64,000 nucleotides of DNA. Source: Rallus limicola (Eukaryota; Chordata; Aves; Gruiformes; Rallidae). Positions 14,221 to 25,841 of this stretch are shown here, piece after piece (position 1 is the stretch's first letter; every line of letters starts with the position of its first letter). The position numbers and the translations under genes are program-made. The notes beneath the pieces were generated by a model, which did no database searches, had not been told where the DNA came from, and was given only the letters and a program-made list of their open reading frames with translations. Where the stretch lies: contig JAKCOZ010000264.1 in NCBI GenBank assembly GCA_022605955.1, positions 248,001-312,000 on the forward strand, read 5' to 3'.

Positions 14221-17020
14221 TGACAAAAGACAGAATAAAGGAAGTAGAATGCTGACAAAAAGGGTACAAATCCAATTTCCGGGTATGTTAGAAATGGACT
14301 GTATGGTCTCAAAAATATGGGGAATTGTATGGTACTTTCTCAGTCAGTCCCCTGCTAGCACAGGCAGCTGCGTCACATAGTGCCTCTCATAGACTAGGTG
14401 ATTATTGCTGCTTGTAGTTTTATCTACCTATACACCTGAATAACTACAAACATGTTAGAAGGTTTCAACAATATTTGAAAATGTTTTGAGATCCACAGAT
14501 TATGGATATTAAGGAAGTCCAGAATATTTAGGACTTGTAATAGTGTTGTATTTATCAGTGTTTTTCTCTTGTACTTTGATCTTCACAGTCACTTTCCATT
14601 TCAAAGCAATAAAATACTGAACAATTCCTTCAGATGTAGTTTCTGCATAAGAATTCTCAGTTCTTTCTGAGGCGCCCTGCATGACAGCACTGGGATAACA
14701 AATGGCCGTAGGAGGAATCAGAATTGTATAAATGCAATTAAAAATATGATATCTGATTTCCCTATTTGTTCTGGATAAAGTCACAGTTTGCATTTCTCCT
14801 TACCCAAAATGTAATTTGGCCAGGGGTATAAAGCTAAAGCTATGCTTAATTGCTTGGCTAATCAAGACCTTATGTATGTACCACCATAACAGTTAGTAAA
14901 GCTGTATGACAACATGCTTACTTTCCCATTGCATTTATTAGTCTTTGCAAGAGCTTAGAATTTATACAGGACCCCATTTTTTTTGGTTCCCAGACAACAG
15001 TTGTGAGCAACTGACTAAAAGACAAAAATGCTACTTAATGTTTCTTGAAAAGGACCCACTCACATATGCAAGGTGGGAAGCATTTGGCCCATAAACACAA
15101 ACCTTCAGTACCATAACTCCCTATTTTTCCAGGAGTGGCTCCACTAACCCACAAAAAAAACAAAACCAAAAAAGATAGTTGTCTTCAGATCTAATATTCA
15201 CGTGCTATGTAATATGCTTGAATATGCTCATTTATAACTGCATAGATAGCAAAAATGAAGATGCATGTTGTCATAACACAGACAGAATTGGAATGCTTCT
15301 CCAGCCCATGCCAATGCCTGTATTAAAATGCAGAGGAGAAATGTCATAAGTACACTTCTTGAAATAGAATAGCACATCAGTAACAGTGTTTAAAGAGACT
15401 CTGTTCCAGAAATGAAATGTTCATTTCATTTACACTGAACCTGAGGTGGCGGGTTTTTTGCAGGAAGGAGGGAGAGAGAAGAGGGAATGTTGCCAAGCGA
15501 GCGAAGATGGGGATGGTTGCAAAGAAACATTTAGTCAGTAAAACACCATGCTTTCTCATAATGTCATGCATCTCACTCACAATAATTCTTTCTTATTAAC
15601 TGCTTGGGAACAATTTATTTTCCTCTCAGGCTATGAAGGCAAGTGCAAGTGTAGCAGACTCTGGTTGGAGCTGATAAGCCATCCTATAGAAGCAACACTG
15701 CTGGCATGATGAGATTTGTTAAGAGGACAATATCCCATTGGCTCAGACAAACCATGCTGTATATCAAACCTATCAACAATAATATCTGCAAAATAATGCC
15801 TTTATGTATCTGCCAACTGTCACAGAAAGCTCTGTGGTGTTCCTTTGGAAAGGTAGCTTGTGGGGTTTTTTTATTTTGGCATTATTTTTTTCTATTTTTG
15901 GGTTGATATATACAACAGTTGAAGGCTCACCTAGTCTCACTTATATTTTCCTGTATTTTTAAACCCAGCTTCTAAAAACACTAAGGAGAAAATGGCACTA
16001 AAATAAAGCATTAAATGGTCGGTCACTGCTGTAAAAGAGAATTCCGCCTTTTCTTTTTAACACAAACAAAATAAAAGCAATTAACGTATTTGCATTGTTA
16101 AATTATTACTGTATCACTGTTTAGAATGTCTTAACTGAAGAGTATGATCTTAAAAGGGCATAATTAAAGGAAAAAAATCTAATCTCATGATTTAAAATAT
16201 ATCTCTGTTATCATCGTTTTTGAAATAGCTTTTTTTTCTTTTCAAGTGATACTGTTTACTATTTATAAAACTGCTTCAGACGTCATACATTTAAATACTG
16301 AGGGACAAAACCTGCTTAGATATTCTTTTATATTTTAAAAACATGCTCATCTATTTCTAATGAAAATTTGTGTTGGTCAAGGTCAGGAGGGTTTGATTTA
16401 TTTTTGGAAAACTACTATCAAAGACAGTAGAAGTTTTATCATAGGAAGTAAATTTGCATCTCAAAGAGTTATAGAAGACAAAAAATAAATGTGAAAGTTA
16501 TTTAAAACTACAGGCTGAAGCTTACTTTTATGTACTTAATATTCACATACTGACAGGAAGGATGAGGATCTCATAAAATCTCCAGAAGAGTATTTCCTCT
16601 CAAATCAGTTGGTAAGTCTGGAGTTGAACTATTCAATAATGGTTTGAATGGCAATACCATGAACAATTCAGACAAAAATTCTACTTTTCTCTCCACTCAT
16701 TTAATTACAAATATTTCTGGAAAATCAGTACTTATTTGAGTGGACTACTTAGCTTAGACCATAAATGTTGGAATCCCTGCAGAGCTTAATTTGTTCAAAA
16801 ATACATCTCTTGCTACAAATTTTACAAGTATCTCTCATTTCAGTGTAAAGCACAGCTTTTGTATCGATAAAATGGGAACATGAGTATTTCTGCACCAAAG
16901 GATAGGGAGTGCGGATGTGGGAATTCATGCATTGAATATAAGAAGTATTCCTCTCACCATTCACCCAGGCAATGTAAGAGCGACGTGTGGGCAGATGGAG
17001 AGGTGGACAGTCACCTCATA
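14221..17020. other. AT-rich intergenic DNA, no gene recognised
   Basis: Short chance ORFs only. One NR5A/ERR-type element occurs at 16377-16385. Nothing else is assignable. Confidence 0.55.
16377..16385 (+). promoter_or_regulatory. NR5A/ERR-type nuclear receptor motif
   Basis: The sequence TCAAGGTCA is a perfect extended half-site for SF-1/LRH-1 and ERR receptors. It is preceded directly by another GGTCA. Isolated motif, so weak evidence of function. Confidence 0.2.
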
Positions 17021-17330
17021 GTGCAGTGAAAATTAACATTTCATTCTTCTTCAGCCACGGTTTTGCTGGGGTGGGCTGAAGCTGTCTGTCCTGCTCATTA
17101 GCTCCTGTCTGTTGCTCCTGCTGCAGTCTTGACAGTCCTTACTGCTGTACTGCAGCCCCTCTCCAATTCCCAGAGCCCAACTGCCAAATCTAATGAATCA
17201 GAGTGAAGCTGCAATGAGGTGCAGCTATATAAACAGGGAATGGGGAAGCTGGTATTAATGAAGAAGGACTCAACCCACTGCTGAGCTGAGGTCCCATGCT
17301 GCTGACACAACTATGTTACGTCACCATTCA
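17020..17330 (+). promoter_or_regulatory. Promoter- or enhancer-like pocket with TATA box and CRE/ATF site
   Basis: This pocket is less AT-rich than its surroundings. It contains TATATAAA at 17226-17233 and TTACGTCA at 17316-17323 (the CREB/ATF/E4BP4 core). Between them lies a Maf-like TGCTGAGCTGAGG stretch around 17279-17291. No downstream coding exon was recognised, so it could be a lncRNA promoter, a distal enhancer, an old LTR core promoter or coincidence. No LTR ends (TG...CA with flanking repeats) were found. Confidence 0.25.
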
Positions 17331-19370
17331 CATATGGAGCCATCTCTGCTCCTATTCTTTATGACTGGGCATGTAAGTTGGCCACGGTGACAGTGGCTCA
17401 ACTACACAAGGGCTCAAAGAGTTTGTATGCCAGCTGCTCCTGTGCCCTGGATGGACACCACACCCATGCACAGTGGCAAACGGTGGATTAACTCCAGCAG
17501 ACCCATACTGGCACTGAGGCAATTTTCCTAAAAAAGAAATCCATTTCTTTTTTTCTTTGTTTTTTTTTTTTTTAACTTAAAGAGTGGTAGGCATCTCCAT
17601 GGTTACAGTTCACTGTCAGCCTTCTACAGCCTTTTTTTGATGCAAAACCATTCAAACACTGGAAGCACCTCTGGTGCTTTCTCCTTATATTTCCTCCAGC
17701 TCCACATAAGCAGGGCTGTTTCATGCATGGAAGAGCAGTGGACTCAACCTTGCAGAATTCAAAAATAGCTGCTTCCACAGGGTTCACATGTCCACAGACT
17801 CAAGTAAAATAGTTTCTGAGTTTTTTCAGTGTTTCCAGACAATACATGTAGAGCATAGGTTCAGGTGGACATGATCTATTTAATCATGATGGGCAAGGTC
17901 TGAGGCTTTCACTTGTAGTCCCATAGTGTGAAAAAGAGCATGTTCCATGAAGTAGAACAGTGATGCTGCTATTTGAAAGCCTGTTTTGCCTTGCTTCTTC
18001 ACAGATATCCAGCACCCAACACTTAACAGGACATTGAGCGGCTCCACATCTTCCCAGTCAGGTCCACCTGTTGGAAACATTTACTGGGGAGCTTTTAGCT
18101 CCCCTCAATATTGGGGCTGCAATCAGTCATCCTCTGTTCATGGGCCACTTAGAGGGAAGAGGTTTTTTTATTTAAACTTAATAAATGAATGCAGCTTTTT
18201 TTCAAAATGAGGTTTTACTAATTAGCAATTTTTGATTAATGCAAGTAATTTCAACAAAGCATTTATGCTCATGCCAAACTGTAAATTCATCTCTAGTAAA
18301 ACATGTTAAGAACATAATTTCCTTACTGTAGAAGATGTGATACCAAGAAGCAAAAGCTTAAAAACACTTTACACTACTATCAATATAAAACAAACAGTTC
18401 ATGGGCAGGTTGAAATTTATCTGTATAGAAAGATAACAAAAGAGTTGACTAGCTAAATAATTATTTAACAATCACAGCTTGATACCACTCACTGTGCTGC
18501 AGCTCAAGTTTTTAGCTGCACAAAATGGCATGGAGAGCTACTCTAGAATATTTGTAGCAGAAACTGTCTCCTGAATTCCCTTCATAAAAATTTATCCTCT
18601 GCTTTCAGCTTCTGAAGAAAATATTCTGTATACTCCTGGGCCTCATAGCTTCTGTTTTACATTTCTTGCAGTCCTTAAGAAGCTTTCATGCTAGACACAA
18701 AATGCCAAATGCCTTTCTGTCAGCTACAGCTCCCAAACTCTTTCTTACTTTTCTCTCCTTGTCTATCGCATCTTTGGCATTTATGTCACAAAGTAAAAGT
18801 GCAAGAAGACGCAGACACTGACATCTTTATGCCATCATCCAAGCAGTGAGTCTTGCAGAAGAGATCATGTTTAATGTCATGCTCAGGCTGCCCACCCTGA
18901 GTGCACCTCCAGTTTTTCCCAAGACCTGAAAAACTGCCACATAGCACTGCTAATCGGCACTCTGCCATACTGACAGATGGGTGTGAGTTTAGGCAGCCAA
19001 GAGACAGAACATGGTATCTAATGTGCATTTCAATTGTTGCTTTCCCAGCCAGGAATGTCACATCTGTAGCTTGTTCCCAATGCTTAAGCCTATGGCTAAG
19101 GCGATACACCATCACTAGTTCAGTTCTGAGGTATATTAACTTAGAAAACTAATGTCTGTTCTCCCTGGCATGAGTTTCAGAGATTTGGGATTATCTGTCT
19201 GCAGAGGAGTCCCTTTGTCTTTGACACTCTACCGACGGCTTCTATTGAATTAGATGGTAAAACCCACGAGTATTACAAGATAAGATCAAGTTTTGAAACA
19301 ACTGTTGTTACTGATCCATAACACTGAATGAATGGTGCAATGGAAATTCCTTTATATGCCAATATGTACA
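17331..19370. other. Intergenic DNA, no gene recognised
   Basis: Moderately mixed composition with a T run near 17561-17573. The minus-strand open frame at 18786-19115 (109 codons) has no recognisable motif. Nothing supportable as a gene. Confidence 0.5.
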
Positions 19371-20280
19371 GAGAATCACACAGAACTATTTATGTTGGAA
19401 GGGACCTCTTGAGATCATCTAATACAATCGCCCTGCTTCAGCAGAGTCAGCTAGGGCAGGTAGCCGAGGACCATGTCCAGACAACTTCTGAATATATGCA
19501 CAGATGAATTCTCCACAGCCTGTCTCAGTCTCACAGTGAAAAGTTTTTCTTTGTTCAAATGCGATTTCATGTTTCTTAATTCGTATCCACTGCTTCTTGC
19601 CCTATCACAGAGCACTACTGAGAAGTGTTGGCTCCCTCATCTTCGTTCTCTCCCATCAGTTATCTTGCACATTGACAAAATCCCCCCTGACTCGTCTCTT
19701 CTTGGGGCTAAATAGTCTCAGCTCTCTCACCCTTTTCTGATAGGAGGCATGCTCCTAACCTTTCATCATCTTCATGGTCCTTCACTGGATTCTCTCCAGC
19801 ATGTTCATGTTTCTCTTGTACAGGGGAGCCCAGAAAAGCAACAGCACTCCAGGTGTGTCCTCACCAGTGCTGAGCAGAGGGGAAAGATCATCTCCCTTAC
19901 CCTGCTAGCAACACTCCTGCTATTGCAGGCCAGGATGCCTTTGGCCTTCTTTGCCATGAGGGTGCATTGCTGGCTCATTGACAGCTGTATTACCTTCTCT
20001 GCAGAGCTACTTTCCAGCTGGGTGGCCCCAGCAGAAAGTGGTGCGCATTCTTCCTCAGATGCAGGAATTTACATTTTTCTTTGTTGAATTTCAAGAGGTT
20101 CCTGTCAGCCCAGATCTCCAGCCTGCTCCAGTTCCTCTGGATGACAGCACAATCCTCTGCTGTATCAGCCACTCCTCCCTGGTTTGTATTATCTGCAAGC
20201 TTGCCGAGTGTGATGTCAAACAGTATCGTTCCCAGTATTGGTCCCTGTGGTACACAACCAGTGACTAGACTCCCCAGCCC
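19371..20280 (-). mobile_element. CR1 LINE, truncated, with ORF2 reverse transcriptase remnant
   Basis: The longest CR1 copy here lies antisense. The plus strand starts with the reverse complement of the CR1 3' tail (agaatcaca... ttggaagggacctc). It then runs through the 3' UTR into the C-terminal part of ORF2. On the minus strand, around 20130-20200, it reads KLADNTNQGGVADTAED, then VIQRNWSRLEIWADRNLLKF, matching the conserved CR1 segment around and after the catalytic FADD box. Here that box reads LADN, so the second catalytic aspartate is lost. ORF2 further downstream is interrupted, the 5' half is missing and the copy is dead. Beyond about 20280 the similarity fades and the boundary is uncertain. 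Confidence 0.93.
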
Positions 20281-22861
20281 TGGCCAGGTTTCACATCTAC
20301 CACTTGTGTATTTCCAATGAAGGTTTTCAGAGGCTGGTTTCTACCCTATATAGAGAAATCTATGTAGTTCTTTTCTTCTAGCAGCATCCCCAGAAGTTAA
20401 GCTTTACTACTGAATACAAGCCTTACTACTGAGAACAACATGATGATGCCAAGATATAACCTTCTAGAAAGAATGAATTTCATCCTTAGTTTGTAGTTAT
20501 GCTAATTCTGATCTTTCTGCTCATATACAGTTGTGCCAAAGTAGGTGGTGACTGTGTGAGTTTTAACATTTAATCCACATATGAGACTAAACCAGAACAA
20601 CCAATTTCATCCCAGACGATGTGGATTCAGATGCCAAACACAGGCAGAAAATTGTGAAATGTGATTTGCTAAAACAATTTCAGTAGAAAAAGATTCATAA
20701 CCTGCAAAATGAAAGGTCTGATCACTCCCACTAATTAAGTATCATCAACCATAGTGTTATTGTAGCTCCCATTAACTTGTCATCTTTATTTTTTTTTAAA
20801 ATGAAATAGATAATTTGGGTGAATTTTAAGATTTAAGATATATTTTTTGAAGCAGGTGAATCACAGCTTAATTATAAAAATATATGCTCTCAGTTATGCC
20901 ACCATTCATATCACTAATTTTTATGTGACCCATCAAAAGGTAAAATTTACTGTTGCTATTCTGTCTTTTCACTTTCAGGGTTCTTTTTTTTCCTGAAGCT
21001 GAATTCATGAATGATCTCTGAAATGGCACTGTTTGTTTTTAACTCTCTGCAACTCTGGATCACTAGTTTAATACTCTGTGCTGCTTTAAAAGGAATCCAC
21101 ATCAAAGCAGTAAGCTTCCTTCTGCTACACCAGACAATAGAGTTGCTAAAGGATAACAATGCCCCCTGGGAAGGAAGTGGAAATCCATTTCTAAACTCAT
21201 GTAAGTCAGACCAAAATTGTAACATTCTCTGTATGTAGAGGCAGAATAACATGGAGAAAAAACATTGGAAAGGGACTTGTCAGATACCAAACACAAAGTG
21301 CAAGTATCACAAAAAGTTTTATTTCTATTTGTTACAATTTCAAAGTAAATAGCTCCACATTGTTAAAAAAAAAAAAGGCAGTAACTTGTAAATGGGAGAA
21401 GCAGCCGTGTAGCTGGTGAGTATTTTTTTTATAAATTATACTCTCTAAACCATTTGTATACACAGAGACATAAACATATCTATTTTTCAAATCATATGTA
21501 TCAATGCAGTCCTTCACATAGGTTTACAAAATGATAGCACATCTTAGAGTTATAATATTTATTGAATATAGCAAAAGTGACTTTTGAGTATTTTCTTCTC
21601 TGCTACACTTTTTACTGAATGATCAGCTTTTAATATTAAGAATAAAGCCATACAGAAGACAAACTGCAAGACGAGTCATAGATTCCAATAACCCTTTGTC
21701 CATCTCTAAGCTTTCAACCCTCTATTTCTTTTATTTCTCAGATGAAATGAAATGCATCAAACCCAGTTCAGTTTCTGCCTTTTAAAATACCGAAGGTGAA
21801 AAACAGGGAAGCTATGGATAATGTGGTAAGCAAAAAAAAAAAAAAAAGCTCTGTGAGAAGGGAACCTTTGTTCTGTATCAGCCATTGTCAGAAAAGAAAA
21901 GCAGCTGTTCAAAAAGAAAAATGAGATACTACGTTTTCATTTTAAATATAAGGGATAATAAGTTCTAAAAAAGTAAGTGTGTGATATGTATATGTCTGCT
22001 CTAAGAGTATTGTAACAGGTAGGGGATAGGAGTGGTGATGGCTATGGTAAGAGAGCAAAGGCAGAAATAATGCACAAGGATAAGCATATGAGTGTCAGTT
22101 GATTAGGCAGTACCAAAACATACTTTACTTCCAAACATCTGAGGACAAAAAATTACAGATATTTCACTGAACAGTTAGCAAAAATTAAGTCAATGGCCCT
22201 TCTATGTTCAGCTGCTACACTCACATTTACGTATTGTCTCAAGAAAGTTCCCTCACCAGAGAAGACTTCCCATCCGAGTCAGGGCATTTGTGCAGCTCCC
22301 TAATCAGCCTGACCTCAGTTCCTAGTGTTGGAAGCACACATAGAAAGAAAGAAATCTATCATTCCCAAGCCAGCTGAAATTCACATTTCACTGGGGACTT
22401 GGCTCTTTAGGCCTTACATGACCTACTATACGGACTGACCCTATATTCTTCTGGAATATATTAGGATATTTTCCAACCTGCTGGTCCTTCCTATTTGCTG
22501 CTCTTAGATATTGCCCTGCCCTCTATTCTTCAGTGGGCATGGGATCAAATACTATCATAAAAGCCTTGCTAAAGGCACTTATCTAATGTCTCTTCATTAT
22601 TCCAGCTGAGCTGTGTTCTGCTTTTCAGTTATGTGTGGATTTGCATAGACTTCCACTTCTTGATAGAAATTTGAGTCTCTATATGGCCTTAGTGGACACA
22701 AAAAAATCATGTCCCTTTTTTTCATGCACTTGTCTGTATTTTTCTTCCCCAGTGAAGAGACCAAGTTCACATTCATATGGAACATCTGGCCTGGTACAAC
22801 TGGAACAGGGTCTTTCTTAAAGGCTAAATAAAGAAATAATTTTTCACAGGCAGAGAAGAAT
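20281..22861. other. Intergenic DNA, no gene recognised
   Basis: The first ~70 bases may still be degenerate CR1. The rest is AT-rich, with A/T homopolymers near 21364-21376 and 21831-21847. No recognisable coding similarity. Confidence 0.5.
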
Positions 22862-23030
22862 TCACAGAATCACAGAATTACTAGGTTGGAGAAGATCTCT
22901 GAGATCAAGTCCAACCACCTCCCTGGGCAGCCTGTTCCAATGGTCAATAACCCTTTCGGGGAAGAATTTTTTCCTAATGTCTGATCTGAACCTGCCCTGG
23001 TGCAGCTTGAGGCCATTCGAGCTCTTTGTC
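22862..23030 (-). mobile_element. CR1 LINE fragment, 3' end
   Basis: The plus strand begins tcacagaatcacagaatta and continues through ggttggagaagatctctgag, gatcaagtccaacca and gggcagcctgttccaatg. This is the reverse complement of a CR1 3' UTR. Similarity fades around the stretch ending tttgtccatgcctg. About 170 bases remain, all from the 3' end. Confidence 0.9.
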
Positions 23031-25562
23031 CATGCCTGAACTCACTGCCTCATCAGTTTTTATTAGTAATGAGCCTAGAGAGCAAATTATTTCGGTACTG
23101 AAATTGGGGGTTATAACTGTCTACTTAGGCTTGTCCAAAATTTGGCAACCAGCCACGAAACAAACCAGAAATGTTTTTCCTTGTGCTGCAGTTTTTTTAA
23201 AGCCAAAGATACACAACCAAAGTAATTTAATCACTTTATTAACAACTTCCAAATTATTATTTGTATCTCAAAAGTCATTGCAGGGTACCTTATTACATGT
23301 TAATAAAAATTATATAATAATATGTCTGTATTCCGGTTATATTTCCTACTTTTCTCAAGTAGCTAAATTCTAACATCTTCTTCTGGAATGCATATTGATT
23401 CTACTATGATCTGACTTGAATTGCCTTTTTAGGATGAAGTGGTCAATGTAAAAAAACCTCAGAGGAAGTTTTGTTTTTGGGCATCAACAGGAACAGAATG
23501 CCTTCACACTTCTTCCATTTTACATTCCTTTCCTTTCAAACCTCCAAACAAACAAAATGAATGTGTAGAGAGTTGGTTTAAATTGTCCCTTCGTGTGTTT
23601 AATACTTCAGTGGAATTAATTGAGTTGTTACCAGAAGTTCTGTTGTTTGAACAGACCCAATACCTCATGGAACTTGTCAAAATTTCGTTCCTCAATGGTT
23701 GTTCACCTTTACTGATCTCTTCATTAAAGCACTCATCAACATATCTCTCCATCTATCTATAACTGCATTCTGTGTAAATGTGCATTCTATTCATGTGATA
23801 ATTCCATTCTTGTCCTTTATCAAGCTTTGTTGTTGTTAATATTCTTGCCTCCATACGGTGACATCCTCATAGAATGACCTCACCTTATTAGTATTTCTAT
23901 CCTGTTCCATCTGCTGTACCAAGCTAGGCAAGTATTGTCATTTGCATTGTTTTATCAGTCTCTTGGCATTTGTTTTATCTTGATCATATTCCTCAGCAGG
24001 AGTCTGACTCCCATTTTGAAGACATGCTGTTCTTACACTGCTGGCAGACTGTGTAAATAATTAACCTTTTTACCATTCAGTTTTGCCCACAAAAACGGCT
24101 TCAGAAGGCATTTACTCCACCTTCTTTTACTCTTGCCTGAGGAATAGAAACCACAGTCTGAGTCTTCCTGTTGCCATTACTGCACAGTGTTACCAGCCAC
24201 ACCAGCACTAACCAGAGCTTCAACCATCAGCCTGATCACAGAGCAGAAGTAATGTGGGATTCATGATGGGAACCAAAATCCAGATGATTCTGCACCTGAG
24301 TTTTATCCCTCTCAATACATACATTGTAATCAGAGAAGCAGCTGACTTATTTTTGGCCAACTGTACCTTTCACAGGTATCTTTCTGTTTAACTACAATGT
24401 GCTCTTGAGTACTAATGGCAAGCATTAAGCCCTTCATCTGCTCAGATACAGACCTATTAGGTAACACGCCTTTCTGCTCCTCCCCAGCATTTCCAGGTAA
24501 TTAGATTCTGGAACCGAGGATGCAACATGGCTTTCCCTAAATAGAATGCGATCTTCACCTGGGATATTAAAGCAGCACAGCTCTGCTGAAATCACTTCAT
24601 ATCAGCTGAGGATCTGGCCCATTGATTCTTTATTGAGACATGAGTATAATCAGTACCATTAATATCTTGCCAGAAGGCACTAATCCTACTTTTACAGCTT
24701 ATTGTTTTTTGTAATTTTTTCCATTGTCTTTGATACTGATTGAAAGAGGATGTTTGCATTACTGATTTCAATGAGGCTTAGAGGAATAAGAATGCAAAAA
24801 AACAAGGCTTGCATGTGGAGACACTTCTGAATTTATAGTATATTTGTTGGTTCATCTAGACTATATTTGGGAGGGTGAATTGATGCATAATTTGTGGCAA
24901 TTCTATGAGTCATCTTGTGTCATGCATAATTTTACCAGCAGAAAAAATTGTTCTATATAAAAGTAGAAAGCCTCCTGCTCCCCTTCGCTTGTCTGATTTA
25001 ACAGGCAAAAGTAGGCAATACAGGGAAAAAAATACAAGTGGAATAATGTTTTTTGAAAAAATGGGGTGTTATTCAATAAACAAGCTAACAGATGAAGATT
25101 ATCCAAGCCCAAATATTGTAGGGCAACAGAAAGATGCTGCTGAATGAAAAAAAAAAAAAAAAAAGAAGTAGAAGAATTGTTTTACAGAAGCAAAGTTGTC
25201 TGCTTTGTTCTGTGCTCCTCTGTTCCTAATTTCCCTCCTTTTCCTTCCCACCTCTGCTCTGATTTTCCCTCTGTATGGGATGGATAAGCTCATCATTGCT
25301 TTATATTTCTTTTCTTCCTTTTTCACCTATTTCCCTTTTCTTCCAACTACAACTGGATTTATCTCTGTCACATGATCAGTTTTCAAATGTAAGCACTCTT
25401 TTAAATGCCTGTTCCATATCAGTGCAGAGGCATTTTCAGTCTCAAACAAACATGGCTTCAGTTGCACTACATGGCCCCATTGTGTGAAGAAGGAGGAGAA
25501 CAAACATGACAAGTCCTAAAAGCAAGTCAGGGAATCCTTCAGCCTTTCAGAGACACTTGCCC
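23031..25562. other. AT-rich intergenic DNA, no gene recognised
   Basis: Holds an A18 run at 25147-25164 and an old repeat remnant near 24570-24622. The plus frame at 23439-23762 (107 codons) follows an acceptor-like tttttag but matches nothing I know. Confidence 0.5.
24570..24622 (+). repeat. Probable ancient repeat remnant
   Basis: The stretch ending atcagctgaggatctggccc recurs with one change at 28811-28830 (atcagttgaggatctggccc). The 'gaggatctggccc' ending is typical of an old amniote repeat family. Only the terminal 20 bases are clearly shared, so the extent is approximate. Confidence 0.35.
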
Positions 25563-25841
25563 TCAGAAGAGGTGAAACAGCTCTTCCCAGTTTGGTGAAA
25601 TATGGCAAAAGGCAACAATCCATCTGTCATACCTCTGATGGCTACAAAGGATGCCGCGTGGGACAATGACATTATTGCATGAATAGCTTTCTTCCCAGAC
25701 GGTGTGATGCTGAGCGTGTCCAGCTCTGAAACTACAGAAGGCGCACATCACCTTCGGGTATGACTGGATTTTATTCCCAGCAGTGTCCTGGCAGCGGCAC
25801 ATTGCACAGCTTCTGTCGAAATGGGTTTTCACAGAGATGCA
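25563..25841 (-). other. Exon-like open frame, CpG-retaining, unidentified
   Basis: The minus strand carries a strong acceptor: a pyrimidine tract (ctttctttctgctgggttgcag) ending just above 25841. It is followed by about 92 open codons to a TGA at 25563-25565. Eight CpGs lie within 25654-25817, clearly more than in the surrounding DNA. The predicted peptide is cysteine- and aromatic-rich with CAMCRC and CAFC spacings. I do not recognise it. No polyadenylation signal was found directly downstream and no partner exon was identified. It could be a terminal coding or lncRNA exon, a dead exon, or a conserved non-coding element with a chance open frame. Confidence 0.25.

Noticed and set aside
19473..20320. 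Several plus-strand ORFs of 80-112 codons
   Set aside because: They are antisense translations of the CR1 element on the minus strand.
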